Below are positions 20,135 through 30,006 of a DNA stretch of 41,021 nucleotides, one piece after another (within the stretch, counting starts at the first letter, position 1; each line of letters opens with the position of its first letter). This DNA comes from Mycoplasmopsis felis ATCC 23391 (lineage in GTDB: Bacteria > Bacillota_I > Bacilli_A > Mycoplasmatales > Metamycoplasmataceae): NCBI RefSeq assembly GCF_000701865.1, contig NZ_JNKA01000006.1, forward strand, positions 1 through 41,021. The letters run 5' to 3'. The translations under genes and the position numbers were made by a program. The notes under the pieces were generated by a model. That model was not told the DNA's origin, searched no databases, and worked only from the letters and a program-made list of their open reading frames with translations.

Positions 20135-22616
20135 TTGGTTCCTGTTCAGTATTTATTCTGTTGTATGAATCTATTCTTGACATAAGGTCTTGGTATGAAA
20201 TTTCTGACCTTGTATTATCTTTTTTAGGTATTTTACCAGTTTGAGCACTTAAAGTATTTAACTCTTTTTTAATAATTGCCAAATTTAAATAAGAATTATA
20301 ATATTCAATAAAGAAATTTGCTAATTCTTCTATATTTTTGTTTTCTTTGTCTTTTATTAAACTATCAATAAATCCTTTAACTCTATTTAAAACTTCTTGT
20401 TTTTTATTTTCTATTGTATCATTGTGTGTTAAGGAATTCGAAAGTGTATCAATGAAAGAATTAACAAAATTTATGTCATCACCTTTATTGGTTAATTGGT
20501 TTTCTGGTAAACCAAAGACAAAATAATCTTCTAGTTTTCTTAAATGTAAGCCTGAACCATTTTCTTTATACGGATGATAACCATTATTGAATGAAGATTC
20601 GTTTAAGTGGTCTATTCCTATAACATATTCCTTGTTATCACTTGTTTTAAATGTTGAAAAAGTGTCATAACGAAATATCTTTCCTAAAACATTCCTTAAA
20701 CCTGTAATATTGGATAACTTAGTTATAATATCATTATAAGCAGTTTGATCATATGTATTTAATTCTGATAATAAATTCATATATAAATCATTTGATGTTT
20801 TTACATTTGATGAATCAAGAATTGAATCATTGTTTTTTACTTCTCAAGGAATAAAATTATTTTTATTTTTTGGGTCGTTTTCAGTTGAATTTAAATTAAT
20901 GCTCTCTTTAATATTATTAAATTTAGTCTTTGAATTTTCAACATATTCTTTTAATTGACTAATATCTATTTCTTCTTTTGTAAATCCTAATTCTGTTCAA
21001 ATATTTTCATAATTGTAATTGATTGTTTGTTTTGAAGATATTCATTCATCATGTTTAGTTTTTAATATATTGAAAGCAACAGTAATTTTTTCTATATGAA
21101 CTTCATTTTCTTCTTTTGTATTATTTTCTATAGATGTTTTTGCTTCATTGATCTTTGATTCTAAAACTAGAAATTCAGTTTCATAATTACCTTTATTACT
21201 TGATTTATCATCTCTTGAAAGATTAACTAAAGATTCTGCTTCTGAAATTTTAGTTTCTAATGTCTTTTTAGAATCTAGTAGTTCTTTTTCATCTTTAACT
21301 TTATTAAATAAGGTGTTTAACTCATTTAATGAATCTACTTCTTGTTCTTCGCTAGAATTAGAATTATCAAGAATACTTTTAGCTTTATCTTTACCTTCAT
21401 TTAATTTAGTTTTTAAGTCTGTATGTATTTGAGAACTTAGATGTGTATTGATAAATTCTGTAATTTCATTAATTTTGTTTCTTAGATTTATTTTTGAATT
21501 TCTTACATTTGAATCTATGTCGCTCTTTGTTTCTTTATATTCATTAAATTTATTTATTAGTTCATTTTGTTTATTTGATATTTTTTCTAAATTATCAAGA
21601 CTATCTAAATTTTCTTCTAAGTTATTTAAAAATGTCATAAATTGATTGTTTATTGTTTGATATTTTTCTTGATTATTTGATTTTACTACTTCTTTATGCT
21701 CATTAATTAAAGATATTAAATCACTTAATTTATTATTGATTTCATCAATTTTATTTTTATTTATTTTTGAATTATTTAACATTGATGATAATTCATTAAA
21801 TAAATTGCTTAACTCTTCGATTGAAATATTGTCTATATTATCTTTAATATTATTTCATTCATTTGTTTTTTCTGATAAAGCATTTTTAATAGACAAATAT
21901 TTAGAATCTAGCAATTCATTTACAAAAGAATTCATTTCATTAACCTTATCTTCTATCAATTTTAAAATAGATGATTTGTTTTTCTCTAAATCAGAATCAT
22001 TAATTGGTTTATCATATTCTGCTTTTGCTTTTGAATATAGTTCTAGTAAACCTTCAAAATATGTTGAGTTTAGTTTTGAAGATAAATTTCAAGAATTCAT
22101 AAGGGATTTAAATTCATTATATTTCTTGATAAAATCTTTAATTATTTGATTGTCAATTAAATGTGGTTTTGTGTTTATAAAACTTACAATAACATCAAAA
22201 TTTTCTTTATTTAATTTATATTTTTCTAAATAAGAAGTATATAAATTAATAGAACCAAAAAGATTCAATAAAGTAGATTTAAAATTAGTTAATTTATCAT
22301 TAAATACTAGATGTTCTGTTTTTGAATCATTTAACATTTCTTTCAAAATAATAATAGTGTTTTTGCTTTCTTTAATAATGTTAAATATTTGGTTTGAAGA
22401 AGAGATTAAATTGTTTTCTGTTTTTAAAATTGCTTCATTTTCTCTTAATTTGTGCTCTAAATCATCTATTTGTTTAACAAATATTTCCTTTTGTTCATTA
22501 CTTATTGTTTGATTATTTTTAGTACTATCAGTATTGCTTTTTTCTTTGCAAGATACAATGATAAGAGGTGTTGAAATACCCGTTGCTATAGTTAATAATA
22601 ATTTTATTTTCTTCAT
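20118..22616 (-). CDS. Large coiled-coil lipoprotein
   Basis: 832 residues. N-terminal KKIKLLLTIATG signal with lipobox LIIVSC (Cys23). About residues 40-560 are Asn/Lys/Glu-rich heptad-like helices with several Leu-Ile-Asp spaced repeats (DLEHKLRENEAIL, IDEINNKLSDLI, KISEAESLV), like the FIVAR-type rods of adhesins. The last 180 residues differ: GIDHLNESSFNNGYHPYKENGSG suggests a small globular domain. It is expressed from a leaderless promoter and overlaps the amylase lipoprotein. An accessory or scaffold role for the amylase is an inference. Three UGA-Trp codons. Confidence 0.85.
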
Positions 22617-22622
22617 ATTTAA

Positions 22623-22628
22623 ATTATA
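22623..22628 (-). promoter_or_regulatory. -10 box of the lipoprotein-amylase operon, leaderless
   Basis: TATAAT on minus, 6 nt (TTAAAT) before the ATG at 22616. No Shine-Dalgarno. Confidence 0.7.
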
Positions 22629-22695
22629 TATGTTTTGATTTTTAGTTATTTTTCTTAACTATATATAGGATTTATTTTGATATATCAAGTTATAG

Positions 22696-22720
22696 AAAAA
22701 TTTCCACATCGGGAAATTTT
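22696..22720 (-). terminator. Terminator of the PQ-loop gene
   Basis: On minus: AAAATTTCC, loop CGATGT, GGAAATTTTTC; T run after the stem. It overlaps the stop codon of the PQ-loop gene by two bases. Confidence 0.75.
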
Positions 22721-23405
22721 AATAAGATATTTTTTTCATTTCTTTTTTGGTTTTTAATAAATCTATTAAAGTAAAATAAAACTGAATTCCGAATAATGTG
22801 AAAGAAATAGTTTGTCAAATTAAAGCACCAATTAATGCTCCTTGAACACCTAAATGAGCTAAGTTTAAAATTCAATATAAAATTCAAAACAAATTATTTA
22901 CTTCATATAAAACATACATTCAAATTGAAATACCTTTTCATATTTTTTTTCTTAGTGAATATATTAATTGAGGTAAAAAAGCTAATGTTGTAAATGATGG
23001 GAATATTAGTGACATTGTAGTTTGAACATCGGATTGTCATCTGTATGATATTGTAAATTTTAAGACAAAGAAAATTATTCCAATAAAATACACAAAAAGA
23101 ATTCCTATCAATCCAGCTAGTTTCTGATTTTTATTAAATTCCCTTTTGTAGTGATATAAAAAATATAAAGTAATGGAATTAATTGTTAAACACACTGAGT
23201 TGGCAACAAAAGTGCTTAATAAATAATCTGAACCTAAAGAAGATCATATAACTCACAATAAAATACCTAAATGAAAAATTCAAAATGAAATGAAATTTAT
23301 TTTTCCTGTTATCTTACTTTTTAAAAGTGATATTAGTTGTGGTATACCTAAAGAAGCTACCAAACATGCTACTATTCAACTTACTATAACAATAAAGTGT
23401 TCCAT
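22719..23405 (-). CDS. PQ-loop repeat membrane protein (SWEET/MtN3-like topology)
   Basis: 228 residues, seven hydrophobic segments. Two PQ-loop motifs are visible: GIPQLISLLKSK in segment 1-2 and AFLPQLIYSLRKK in segment 5-6, each followed by a W-rich helix (IFHLGILLWVIW; LYEVNNLFWILYW). Two three-helix bundles joined by a linker helix is the plan of SWEET and lysosomal PQ-loop transporters, while most bacterial SemiSWEETs have only one bundle. Substrate unknown (sugar, amino acid or vitamin). Ten or more UGA-Trp codons. A TATAAT lies 7 nt before the ATG, so probably leaderless. Confidence 0.75.
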
Positions 23406-23412
23406 AATGGAA

Positions 23413-23418
23413 ATTATA
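23413..23418 (-). promoter_or_regulatory. -10 box of the PQ-loop gene
   Basis: TATAAT with extended TGG, 7 nt before the ATG at 23405. The start region TTCCATTATGGAA is itself a palindrome. Confidence 0.6.
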
Positions 23419-23436
23419 CCAAAAATTAAATAAAAT

Positions 23437-23481
23437 AATCATTATTAAAAAGCTAGATTAACTAGTTTTTTAATAATGATT
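23437..23481 (-). terminator. Strong terminator of the def operon
   Basis: A 20-bp stem with one G-U pair: arms 23437-23456 and 23462-23481, loop ATTAA. The stop codon of the DJ-1/PfpI gene (23462-23464) is part of the stem. Confidence 0.85.
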
Positions 23482-24046
23482 TTAATTCTGTTATATCTTG
23501 ATTCCCTGAAATAGCTTGATATGTATCTTTAGTTTTGTCAAAACCAAAATAATGATTTAAAACTTTGTAAGCAAATTCTTTTGCTACATTAGCTGATTTT
23601 GCTGTAATTAATTTATTTGATAATTCAACAGAGTTAGATGTATAATTTTCTCCTATTCTATATTGAGAACTTCATACACTTGGATAACTTGTAAATTTTT
23701 CATCATTTATTACATTAAATTCTCTTAAAGTATTTGGAGCATCACAAATTGCTAAAATATCTTTATTTAAGCTGAAAAATTTACTAATTAAATCTTTTGA
23801 AATTTGATTATTTCTTAATGTATTTGCTGCTTTACCACCAGGAATAAACATTAAATCATATTCATTTATATCAATATTATTTTCAATTGTATTAATTAGT
23901 GAATACCCAAATTGTCCTTGAATTTGTTTTAAATTAGGATGATAAAAAGTAATTTTATTAAAACAATTAGATTTTTTTCATATAGATAATGGGGTGACTA
24001 ATTCAATATCATTATAATTATCTTCAAGTACAACTAATAAATTCAT
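23462..24046 (-). CDS. DJ-1/PfpI-family protein (class I glutamine amidotransferase-like)
   Basis: 194 residues. Starts LLVVLEDNYNDIELVTP (family V-x-L-x-(D/E)G-x-E-x-E), with MFIPGG (sheet and oxyanion loop) and AICDAPNTL, the nucleophile elbow with the conserved Cys (usually AICHGP). Members act as deglycases, glyoxalases, chaperones or proteases; the activity here is undetermined. The Asp after the Cys in place of His is worth noting. Translationally coupled to the upstream membrane protein (TAATG). AGGAGAAG precedes the ATG. Confidence 0.85.
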
Positions 24047-24924
24047 TATTTTCTTCTCCTTATTAAACCTTTATAAACTAAATAAATAATTAATACTGTT
24101 GGTAATAAAACAACAAGAATAAAGATAACTATATATATCTTTAATCACATTCTATTTTCGTTTTTCTTTAATAATTGAACAGTTTCGATAAATTTAATAG
24201 TGTTCTCGTTTTCGCCTAAATGATGGTATAAATCTTGTAATCTTTTTTTATCAAACAACACAAAAGCAATAACTGATGCAAATGAAACTAATAAAACAAC
24301 AGAATTAATAATTACAAAATTCTTTGTGTTCCCAAATGCTTCATCTAATTTCTGTATAAAATCAATAGAAAGATAAAAGACTGTTGGATTTTGTTCACCT
24401 TCTTTAACTGGTAATTTGCCTAATTCAATACTTTTTATTTGTCAATAAAGTAGTGAAATAATTAATATGAATAATAATAAATAAGTAGAAAATATTGCAA
24501 ACAATCATTTAAGCCTAACTATTTTTAAATTTAAATTTTTATAAGTATCCATAAAGATTGAGTTTGCAATATTTTTTTGACTTGGATCTTTTAAATATCT
24601 TTTTTCAGATTTTTTTCAACCTGAAATTATTATTGCATATTTAATTGACAATCCTATCGATATTAAAAACGGAATACCTAATAGAATATAAATAAAAATT
24701 CCGTTATTAACATTAATTCTTGTATTAAATCAATAGTTCAAAAAAACACAAAGCAAGGTAGTTAATAATATAATAGTTCAAAATCATGCATTGACTCTAT
24801 TTATAATTTTCTCTTTTTTGATGATTTTTAGAAAGTCATCATTTATTTTTACTTCAACTTGAATATCCTGTTTTTGTTCATTTGTTTGAATATTATTTGG
24901 TTTGTTTGTTTTACTTCAAAACAT
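24046..24924 (-). CDS. Multi-pass membrane protein (possible MSC_0882-type family)
   Basis: 292 residues with about five hydrophobic helices: two in residues 45-95 (FWTIILLTTLLCVFLNYW; GIFIYILLGIPFLISIGL), one near 140-160, one near 205-225 and one at the C-terminus before the basic tail LIRRRK. A conserved-looking cytosolic block KKSEKRYLKDPSQKNIANSI lies between helices 2 and 3. From memory this resembles the MSC_0882 family of mycoplasma membrane proteins; function unknown. Coupled by 1-nt overlap with the DJ-1/PfpI gene and 11 nt after the preceding gene. Confidence 0.7.
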
Positions 24925-24935
24925 ATAACTACCTC

Positions 24936-26120
24936 TTAATTATCGTTAAACTGATAAATTTTTATTTGACCAGTTAAAACATTAATTAATTTTTCTACAG
25001 ATAAAACTTCTTCTAAACCTTGTGTTTGTTCTTTGATTGTTTCATATATTGTTTTTAATAAATCTTTATTTGAGTCTTCTTTTAGTTCTTTAAAAATATT
25101 TTGAGCTAATTCAAGTTGTGGTTTAGTGTCATCATTAACTACATATTCTTTAAATAATCTATGAATGTTTTCTGAAATATAGTTATTCACATATTCTTTT
25201 TTTGCTTCTGGTGTTCTTTGAGCATCGTATTCTAATAATTTTTCACTTCTGATTTTGGTTAAAATTTTATCTTTTAATGATTCATTTATTTCTTGTTTAA
25301 TAGAATCTAACATACCATTTTTATTAATTAAATTAAGTATAGTTGGTCTAATTCTTGAATCATTGATTAGAATACCAAAATTCTTTAAATCATTAAGTAC
25401 TTGTTGTCTGTCTTCTGGTGTTCTTTGTGAGGTAGGTTTTTTAAAGTATTCAGTTATTTCTCCTATTCTTTGAACTGATTCGATTCCATTTATGGAAATT
25501 GTAACCAATCCTGTTAAAGATGAACCTTTTTTTGATGTCATTAATTCAACTGATCAATTTGTCCCTTTTTGTAAATATGAATCTTTTTGACCTTTAATAG
25601 ATAAAACATTAGCAAATAAAAATGTGCCAGGTATGCTTAAAACTGTATTTGTTAAACCGAATATAGTTCCTTTGAATATTTTAAATCTACGTGATATTTT
25701 TTGACTTTTAAGTTTTCTTTTTTTTCTTCTAACTAAATGAATAATTCCTATAAATATAAAAAATATAAATTTTCAAAACCAATATGTAAGTAATGCAAAT
25801 AAAGTAATTACCAGTGGAATTAAATCTTTATATTCTCTATAAATATCTTTTTTCTCTAATTCAGCAACCAAATAATCATATGCAAAGTAACAAATAAAAA
25901 TTGTAAAACCTAAAGCAGCTATTTTAAAGGGAATATATTTGAATCCCATAAAATAACCAACCATAAATGAAATTATTAATAGTAAAAAAATTACTATAGG
26001 TAATCATATTTCTGGACTAGAACCACCTAAATAATTTAAAAGAGTTTTTATTTTTTCTAAGAAGTTAGATTGACTTGATTCATTGGTTTCTGAAAAAACT
26101 CTTAATATATCTGTTGTCAT
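24936..26120 (-). CDS. Uncharacterised membrane protein with soluble helical C-terminus
   Basis: 394 residues. The N-terminal half has four to five hydrophobic helices (LPIVIFLLLIISFMVGYF; PFKIAALGFTIFICYFAY; LIPLVITLFALLTYWFW; FIFFIFIGIIHLV), then a basic loop RRKKRKLKSQKISRRFK and a short hydrophobic piece. This is loosely CvpA-like (a GFxxGxxR-type start followed by RxxG--G), but I would not assign it. The C-terminal 200 residues are soluble and helical. The Shine-Dalgarno AAGGAG overlaps the def stop region. A def-operon partner; function unknown. Confidence 0.7.
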
Positions 26121-26129
26121 TTGACTCCT

Positions 26130-26693
26130 TTATAAATAAATTGCATTTTTGCGTTTTTTTCATGGGTTTTTTTTATGTAATCTGTCTATGAATAACATAC
26201 CATTTAAGTGATCTAACTCATGTTGGAAGACTATTGCCAAATAGTCTGAAACTTCATATCTCATCATTTTTTTATTGAAATAACTATATGCATCAACTAT
26301 TATTCTTTGACTTCTATGAACATAACCTTCTTGATTTGGTATGTCTTCTGGTACACTTAAACAACCTTCGCCTTCACTTAATGCAACTAATTTATCACTC
26401 TTAATAACTACATTTGGGTTAAATAAAACATCTTTGAATATAACATTATTTTTATCATCTTGCAAAAATACATAAAAAACTTTTTTTAAAATCCCGTATT
26501 GAACAGCAGCTACACCTACTCCTGCCCTAAATTTTGAATTTTCTTTTTGTGAGTCATCTATGTGATAAATCATTTTCTCTGCTAATTCTATATCTTCTTG
26601 TGATAGTGGTAAATCAATATCACTTGACATTTTTCTTAAAACTTTTTCTGGTAACTCTACTATTTTAATATCAAATTCTTTATTAATTTTCAT
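26130..26693 (-). CDS. def: Peptide deformylase
   Basis: Removes the formyl group from nascent N-formyl-methionine. All three motifs are present: GVGVAAVQYG (motif 1), EGCLSVPED (motif 2, Cys metal ligand) and HELDHLNGMLF (motif 3, H-E-x-x-H). It has 187 residues when the UGA at 26160-26162 is read as Trp; the true stop is TAA at 26130-26132, giving a basic tail WKKRKNAIYL. First gene of a four-gene operon. It starts from a leaderless promoter next to a trinucleotide repeat. Confidence 0.96.
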
Positions 26694-26699
26694 TTTTTA

Positions 26700-26705
26700 A
26701 TTATA
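26700..26705 (-). promoter_or_regulatory. -10 box of def, leaderless arrangement
   Basis: TATAAT on minus, 6 nt (TAAAAA) before the def ATG at 26693. No Shine-Dalgarno. Confidence 0.7.
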
Positions 26706-26723
26706 TAATAATAATAATAATAA
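26704..26723. repeat. AAT/ATT trinucleotide repeat in the def-plsY divergent promoter
   Basis: Five to six AAT units between the divergent genes. Read on minus, the repeat lies directly upstream of the def -10 box, that is in the -35/-10 spacer. Confidence 0.7.
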
Positions 26724-26756
26724 AATATAAATAATAACATAATAATAGGAGATAAA

Positions 26757-27497
26757 ATGGTTGTTTTTTTAAGTATTTTAACAAATTTTGTTTTCTTTTG
26801 TTTTGGATATTTAATTGGTTCATTAAATACATCAATAATAATTGGTAAATTGTTTTATAAGGTAGATATTAGAACATTTCATTCAGGTAATGCTGGTTCT
26901 ACTAATGCTCAAAGAGTTTTTGGTTCAAAAATATCATCTATAATTTTAACAATAGATATATTCAAAAGTATATTAAGTGTTGTTATAGCATTTTTTATTC
27001 AAAAATCTATTAATGATTTTTTGGTAAATCCTAATACTGACCCAAATGTTGATTTTGAAGCAGTTAGTTTGGTTAATTCTCAATTATATTTATACCCAAC
27101 TATTGGTGGTTTAGGTAATGTTGTTGGTCACATATTCCCTTTATTTTATAATTTTAAAGGTGGAAAGGGTGTTGCATCAACTATAGGAGTTTTAGCTACA
27201 ATTAATATAATTTTAGTTCCTATATTTTTATTTATATACTACTTTGTTTTATGACTAAAAAAATATGTATCTCTAGCAAGTTGTAGTAGTGTAATCATAA
27301 CTGGACTTTTTATTTTGATACCTTGAATACCATCTGGTATATTAGGTTATTTTAACAATGTAAGTATGCAAGGATTTTGAATTATTTTTATAGTTTATTT
27401 ACCTATTCTATTTTTAGTATGTTTTGCTCATAGAGAAAATTTTGTTAGAATAATAAATAAAACTGAACGCAAAAAAGAAATTAAGTTTTGAAAATAA
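26757..27497 (+). CDS. plsY: Glycerol-3-phosphate acyltransferase (acyl-phosphate dependent)
   Basis: Integral membrane enzyme that acylates sn-1 of glycerol-3-P with acyl-phosphate, the first step of phospholipid synthesis. Conserved motifs: GYLIGSLNTSIIIGKLF (motif 1), DIRTFHSGNAGSTNAQRVFG (family D-R--GSGNxGAtNv-R--G), and GHIFPLFYNFKGGKGVAS (motif 2, GHxFPxFxxFKGGKGVAT). It has 246 residues and about seven helices. AGGAGAT supplies a proper Shine-Dalgarno, unlike the leaderless def on the other side. Ends in a strong terminator. Confidence 0.96.
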
Positions 27498-27531
27498 ACT
27501 AAATGAATGCATTCATTTAGTTTATTTTTTT
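27496..27531. terminator. 28-bp perfect palindrome terminator
   Basis: Arms 27496-27509 and 27510-27523 (half-site AAACTAAATGAATG), then seven T at 27525-27531 on plus. It serves plsY and, in the other direction, the lipoprotein gene. Confidence 0.85.
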
Positions 27532-27540
27532 GTTAAATTG

Positions 27541-29175
27541 TTAATCATCATTTTCTACTTTAAATTTAAATTGTTTATTCTCTTTAATAAGTCTTGTTTG
27601 TTTTAGTGGTTCTGATGAAGTAAATGATAAATTAACTTGAACATTATCTGGAATATTATTTACAGAATTTAAAAGTATTTCATTATTATTTGGATCTTCA
27701 GTTGTTATAAATATTTCAATATTTATGTTATTTTTCATAGATTCTAAATTAATTGTATTCTTAGGAGGAATTTGAATGATTCCGTCCCCTTTTATTTCTT
27801 TAAAAAATAATTGATATCCTTGAGTATTATCAGAATCATCATCAAAATTATTTATAAAATTGTTTACTACTAATCTAGAATTAATTCCTAAATCTAAAAC
27901 TCCTTCATTTCCTAATCCAGTAAAAATATTTTGAGAAGATAATCTTAAAACAACATTTTTTAATGTTAGAAGTTTTGTCCCCTGTGGAACTTTGAAATTG
28001 TCAATATGATATGAAGAATTACCATCTGAATACAATTTTATCTGAATATCTTTGTTTTGGTTACCAATTAAGTTTCCGAGTTTTTTTTGCTTGAGTTTCT
28101 AATTTTATAGGAACATCGCTTTGTCCTAAATTAAAATCATTCAAAATTTCTAAGGATGGATTCTCAAAAATAAATTTGACTTCTTTTATTGCTGGGTTTG
28201 TTAGTGTATAAATTGATTTAAATTTTGTTTCATTATTCACAGATTTAACTATTAATTCTGATTTATTTCCTGTAATACTATTATTAAAATTATTTGTATG
28301 TATATTTGGTCTTTCGTTACGTTGTTGAAAATTTAAAGCTGTATCTACATTATCTAAAACTAATTTATACCCAGATAGATAAATATTAGAATTTGCATTT
28401 TCTGCAGTAAAATTTAGTTTTATGTTCTTAAATGTTATATCTGCACCTAAAACTAAATTATTTCCCCTTATATTAATTTCTTTTAAATCAGTGTTATCTT
28501 CTCCTTCAAATGTTAAAGATTTATTAATTGTAAACGAATTATAAATTCCTTCTGTTTGAATCACTGAAGAAGATAAAACTTTAATTATATCTCCTGATTT
28601 AGCAAAATTTATTGCTTGCTTGATATCTTCGAATACTTCTTCACTATTTTGATTTATGGATGATAAATCTTGACTTTTACCTACATAAATTATTCTTTGA
28701 TTATTCATTAGAGCATTTTGATTAGAATTTGTGTCTTTTTTTAAATCATCTGTATTTAAGGAATTATCTGGTTCTTCATCTGTTGGTTCAGATGTATTTT
28801 CTTTTAAGGATTGTCTATTTCCATTATCATTTATATTGTTAGATAAATCATTTTCATCTGTTTGTATTTTATCTTCCGTTGTTTCTTTGTTTATATTTTC
28901 ATTTGTTTTATTTAAGAGAGATTCGGTTTTTTGATTGTTATTATGTTTTTCTGAATCTTTTTTATTATCTTTTTCTTGTTCTTCTGTTAATTTTTTTGTA
29001 TCTCTTTGATTTAAATCTTCTATTTCTTTAGTCGGTTCTTTTGGTTTATTAGTTTCTGTATTTACATTTGATTCTTTATTTTCAGATTTTTTTATCATTT
29101 CTTGTTTTGTACATGACAAAGAGGTTATCAAAGACGTTGATAAAATTGTTAACGATATAATTTTTTGAATTTCAT
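27541..29175 (-). pseudogene. Beta-helix-type lipoprotein with two poly-A frameshifts (off-state or pseudogene)
   Basis: From ATG 29175 the reading is MKFKK and then out of frame. With one more A in the run at 29161-29166 (seven instead of six) the frame would read IISLTILSTSLITSLSC, a perfect lipoprotein signal with lipobox. A long Asn/Lys/Glu/Thr-rich linker of about 130 residues follows, then a right-handed beta-helix-like region (IIYVGKSQDL, FAKSGDIIKVLSS). At 28081-28088 a run of eight A shifts the frame again; with seven A, GNLIGNQNKDIQIKLYSDGN joins to the C-terminal part that ends at 27541. A rare ATT start at 29181 would give the same first frame without a slip. Cell-surface protein; likely phase-variable or decayed. 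Confidence 0.75.
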
Positions 29176-29313
29176 TGTTAATTGATTTCCTTTATTAAAT
29201 TAATTATAAACAACTTATTTTAAATATAAAGATATTAAGATATATATGCATAAAAAAAACAACAATAAATATATATTTTACATATTGACTGTTGTGAATT
29301 ATAAATTATTTCA

Positions 29314-30006
29314 TTATTTAAGTAGTTCTTTTGGACTTATTGAACCATAAATTATATATTTATATCAAAGTCCATATTTTCTATTCATATGATTATTTAT
29401 AGCATAATCATATATTAAATTTTTAAAAACTTTTATGTTAACTCAAAATATAATAAAACTTGGTAGTGAAATAAGCATTTCAATGAAAAATATATGAAAA
29501 AGAGTTCTATTTGAAGATGTTGTTAGGAAATGAATTATTATAGGACTTAATAAATACATAAATAAGTAAAATCAAAAATGTATTAAAAGAACCTTGGAAC
29601 CTCTATACAAGAAATCAAATAATGAATTCTTGTCATCAGTTTTTATATTAATAAATTTAAGCAAAGGATGTTCTGAAAAAACCTCTAAGTGTGTTTCTAA
29701 ATTAATATACTCTTCTTTTAATTTATGTGTATTATTCTTAAAATTCTTTCTGAATAGAATAATAATAATAATTGATGAAACAGACCAAACTATTGGTAAA
29801 AAGTTAAATGCTAGCTGAAATAATATATGATGTTTTAATTCTGTATAAATAATAAGTGAAGTATCAGATGTAGGAATATTAAAAAATAAAAATAAAGAAC
29901 CTAATAATAAAAAACCTGCAAAAAACTCAATAGAAAAATTGTATATAGATTTAATTTTCTTGAAACAATATTGAGATTCTAATAAAAATTTAAGTCTAGT
30001 ATCCAT
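29314..30006 (-). CDS. Four-helix membrane protein, partner of the upstream hairpin protein
   Basis: 230 residues. Hydrophobic helices at about 24-42 (FSIEFFAGFLLLGSLFLFF), 62-85 (LAFNFLPIVWSVSSIIIIIL), 147-165 and 178-195 (ISLPSFIIFWVNI). A soluble loop of about 60 residues lies between helices 2 and 3. Four UGA-Trp codons beyond residue 144 carry the frame to the TAA at 29314. The first 11 nt overlap the upstream gene, so the two are translated together. No recognisable family. Confidence 0.7.

Noticed and set aside
22690-22887. 65-codon minus-strand frame
   Set aside because: Out of frame within the 3' end of the PQ-loop gene and reads through its terminator.
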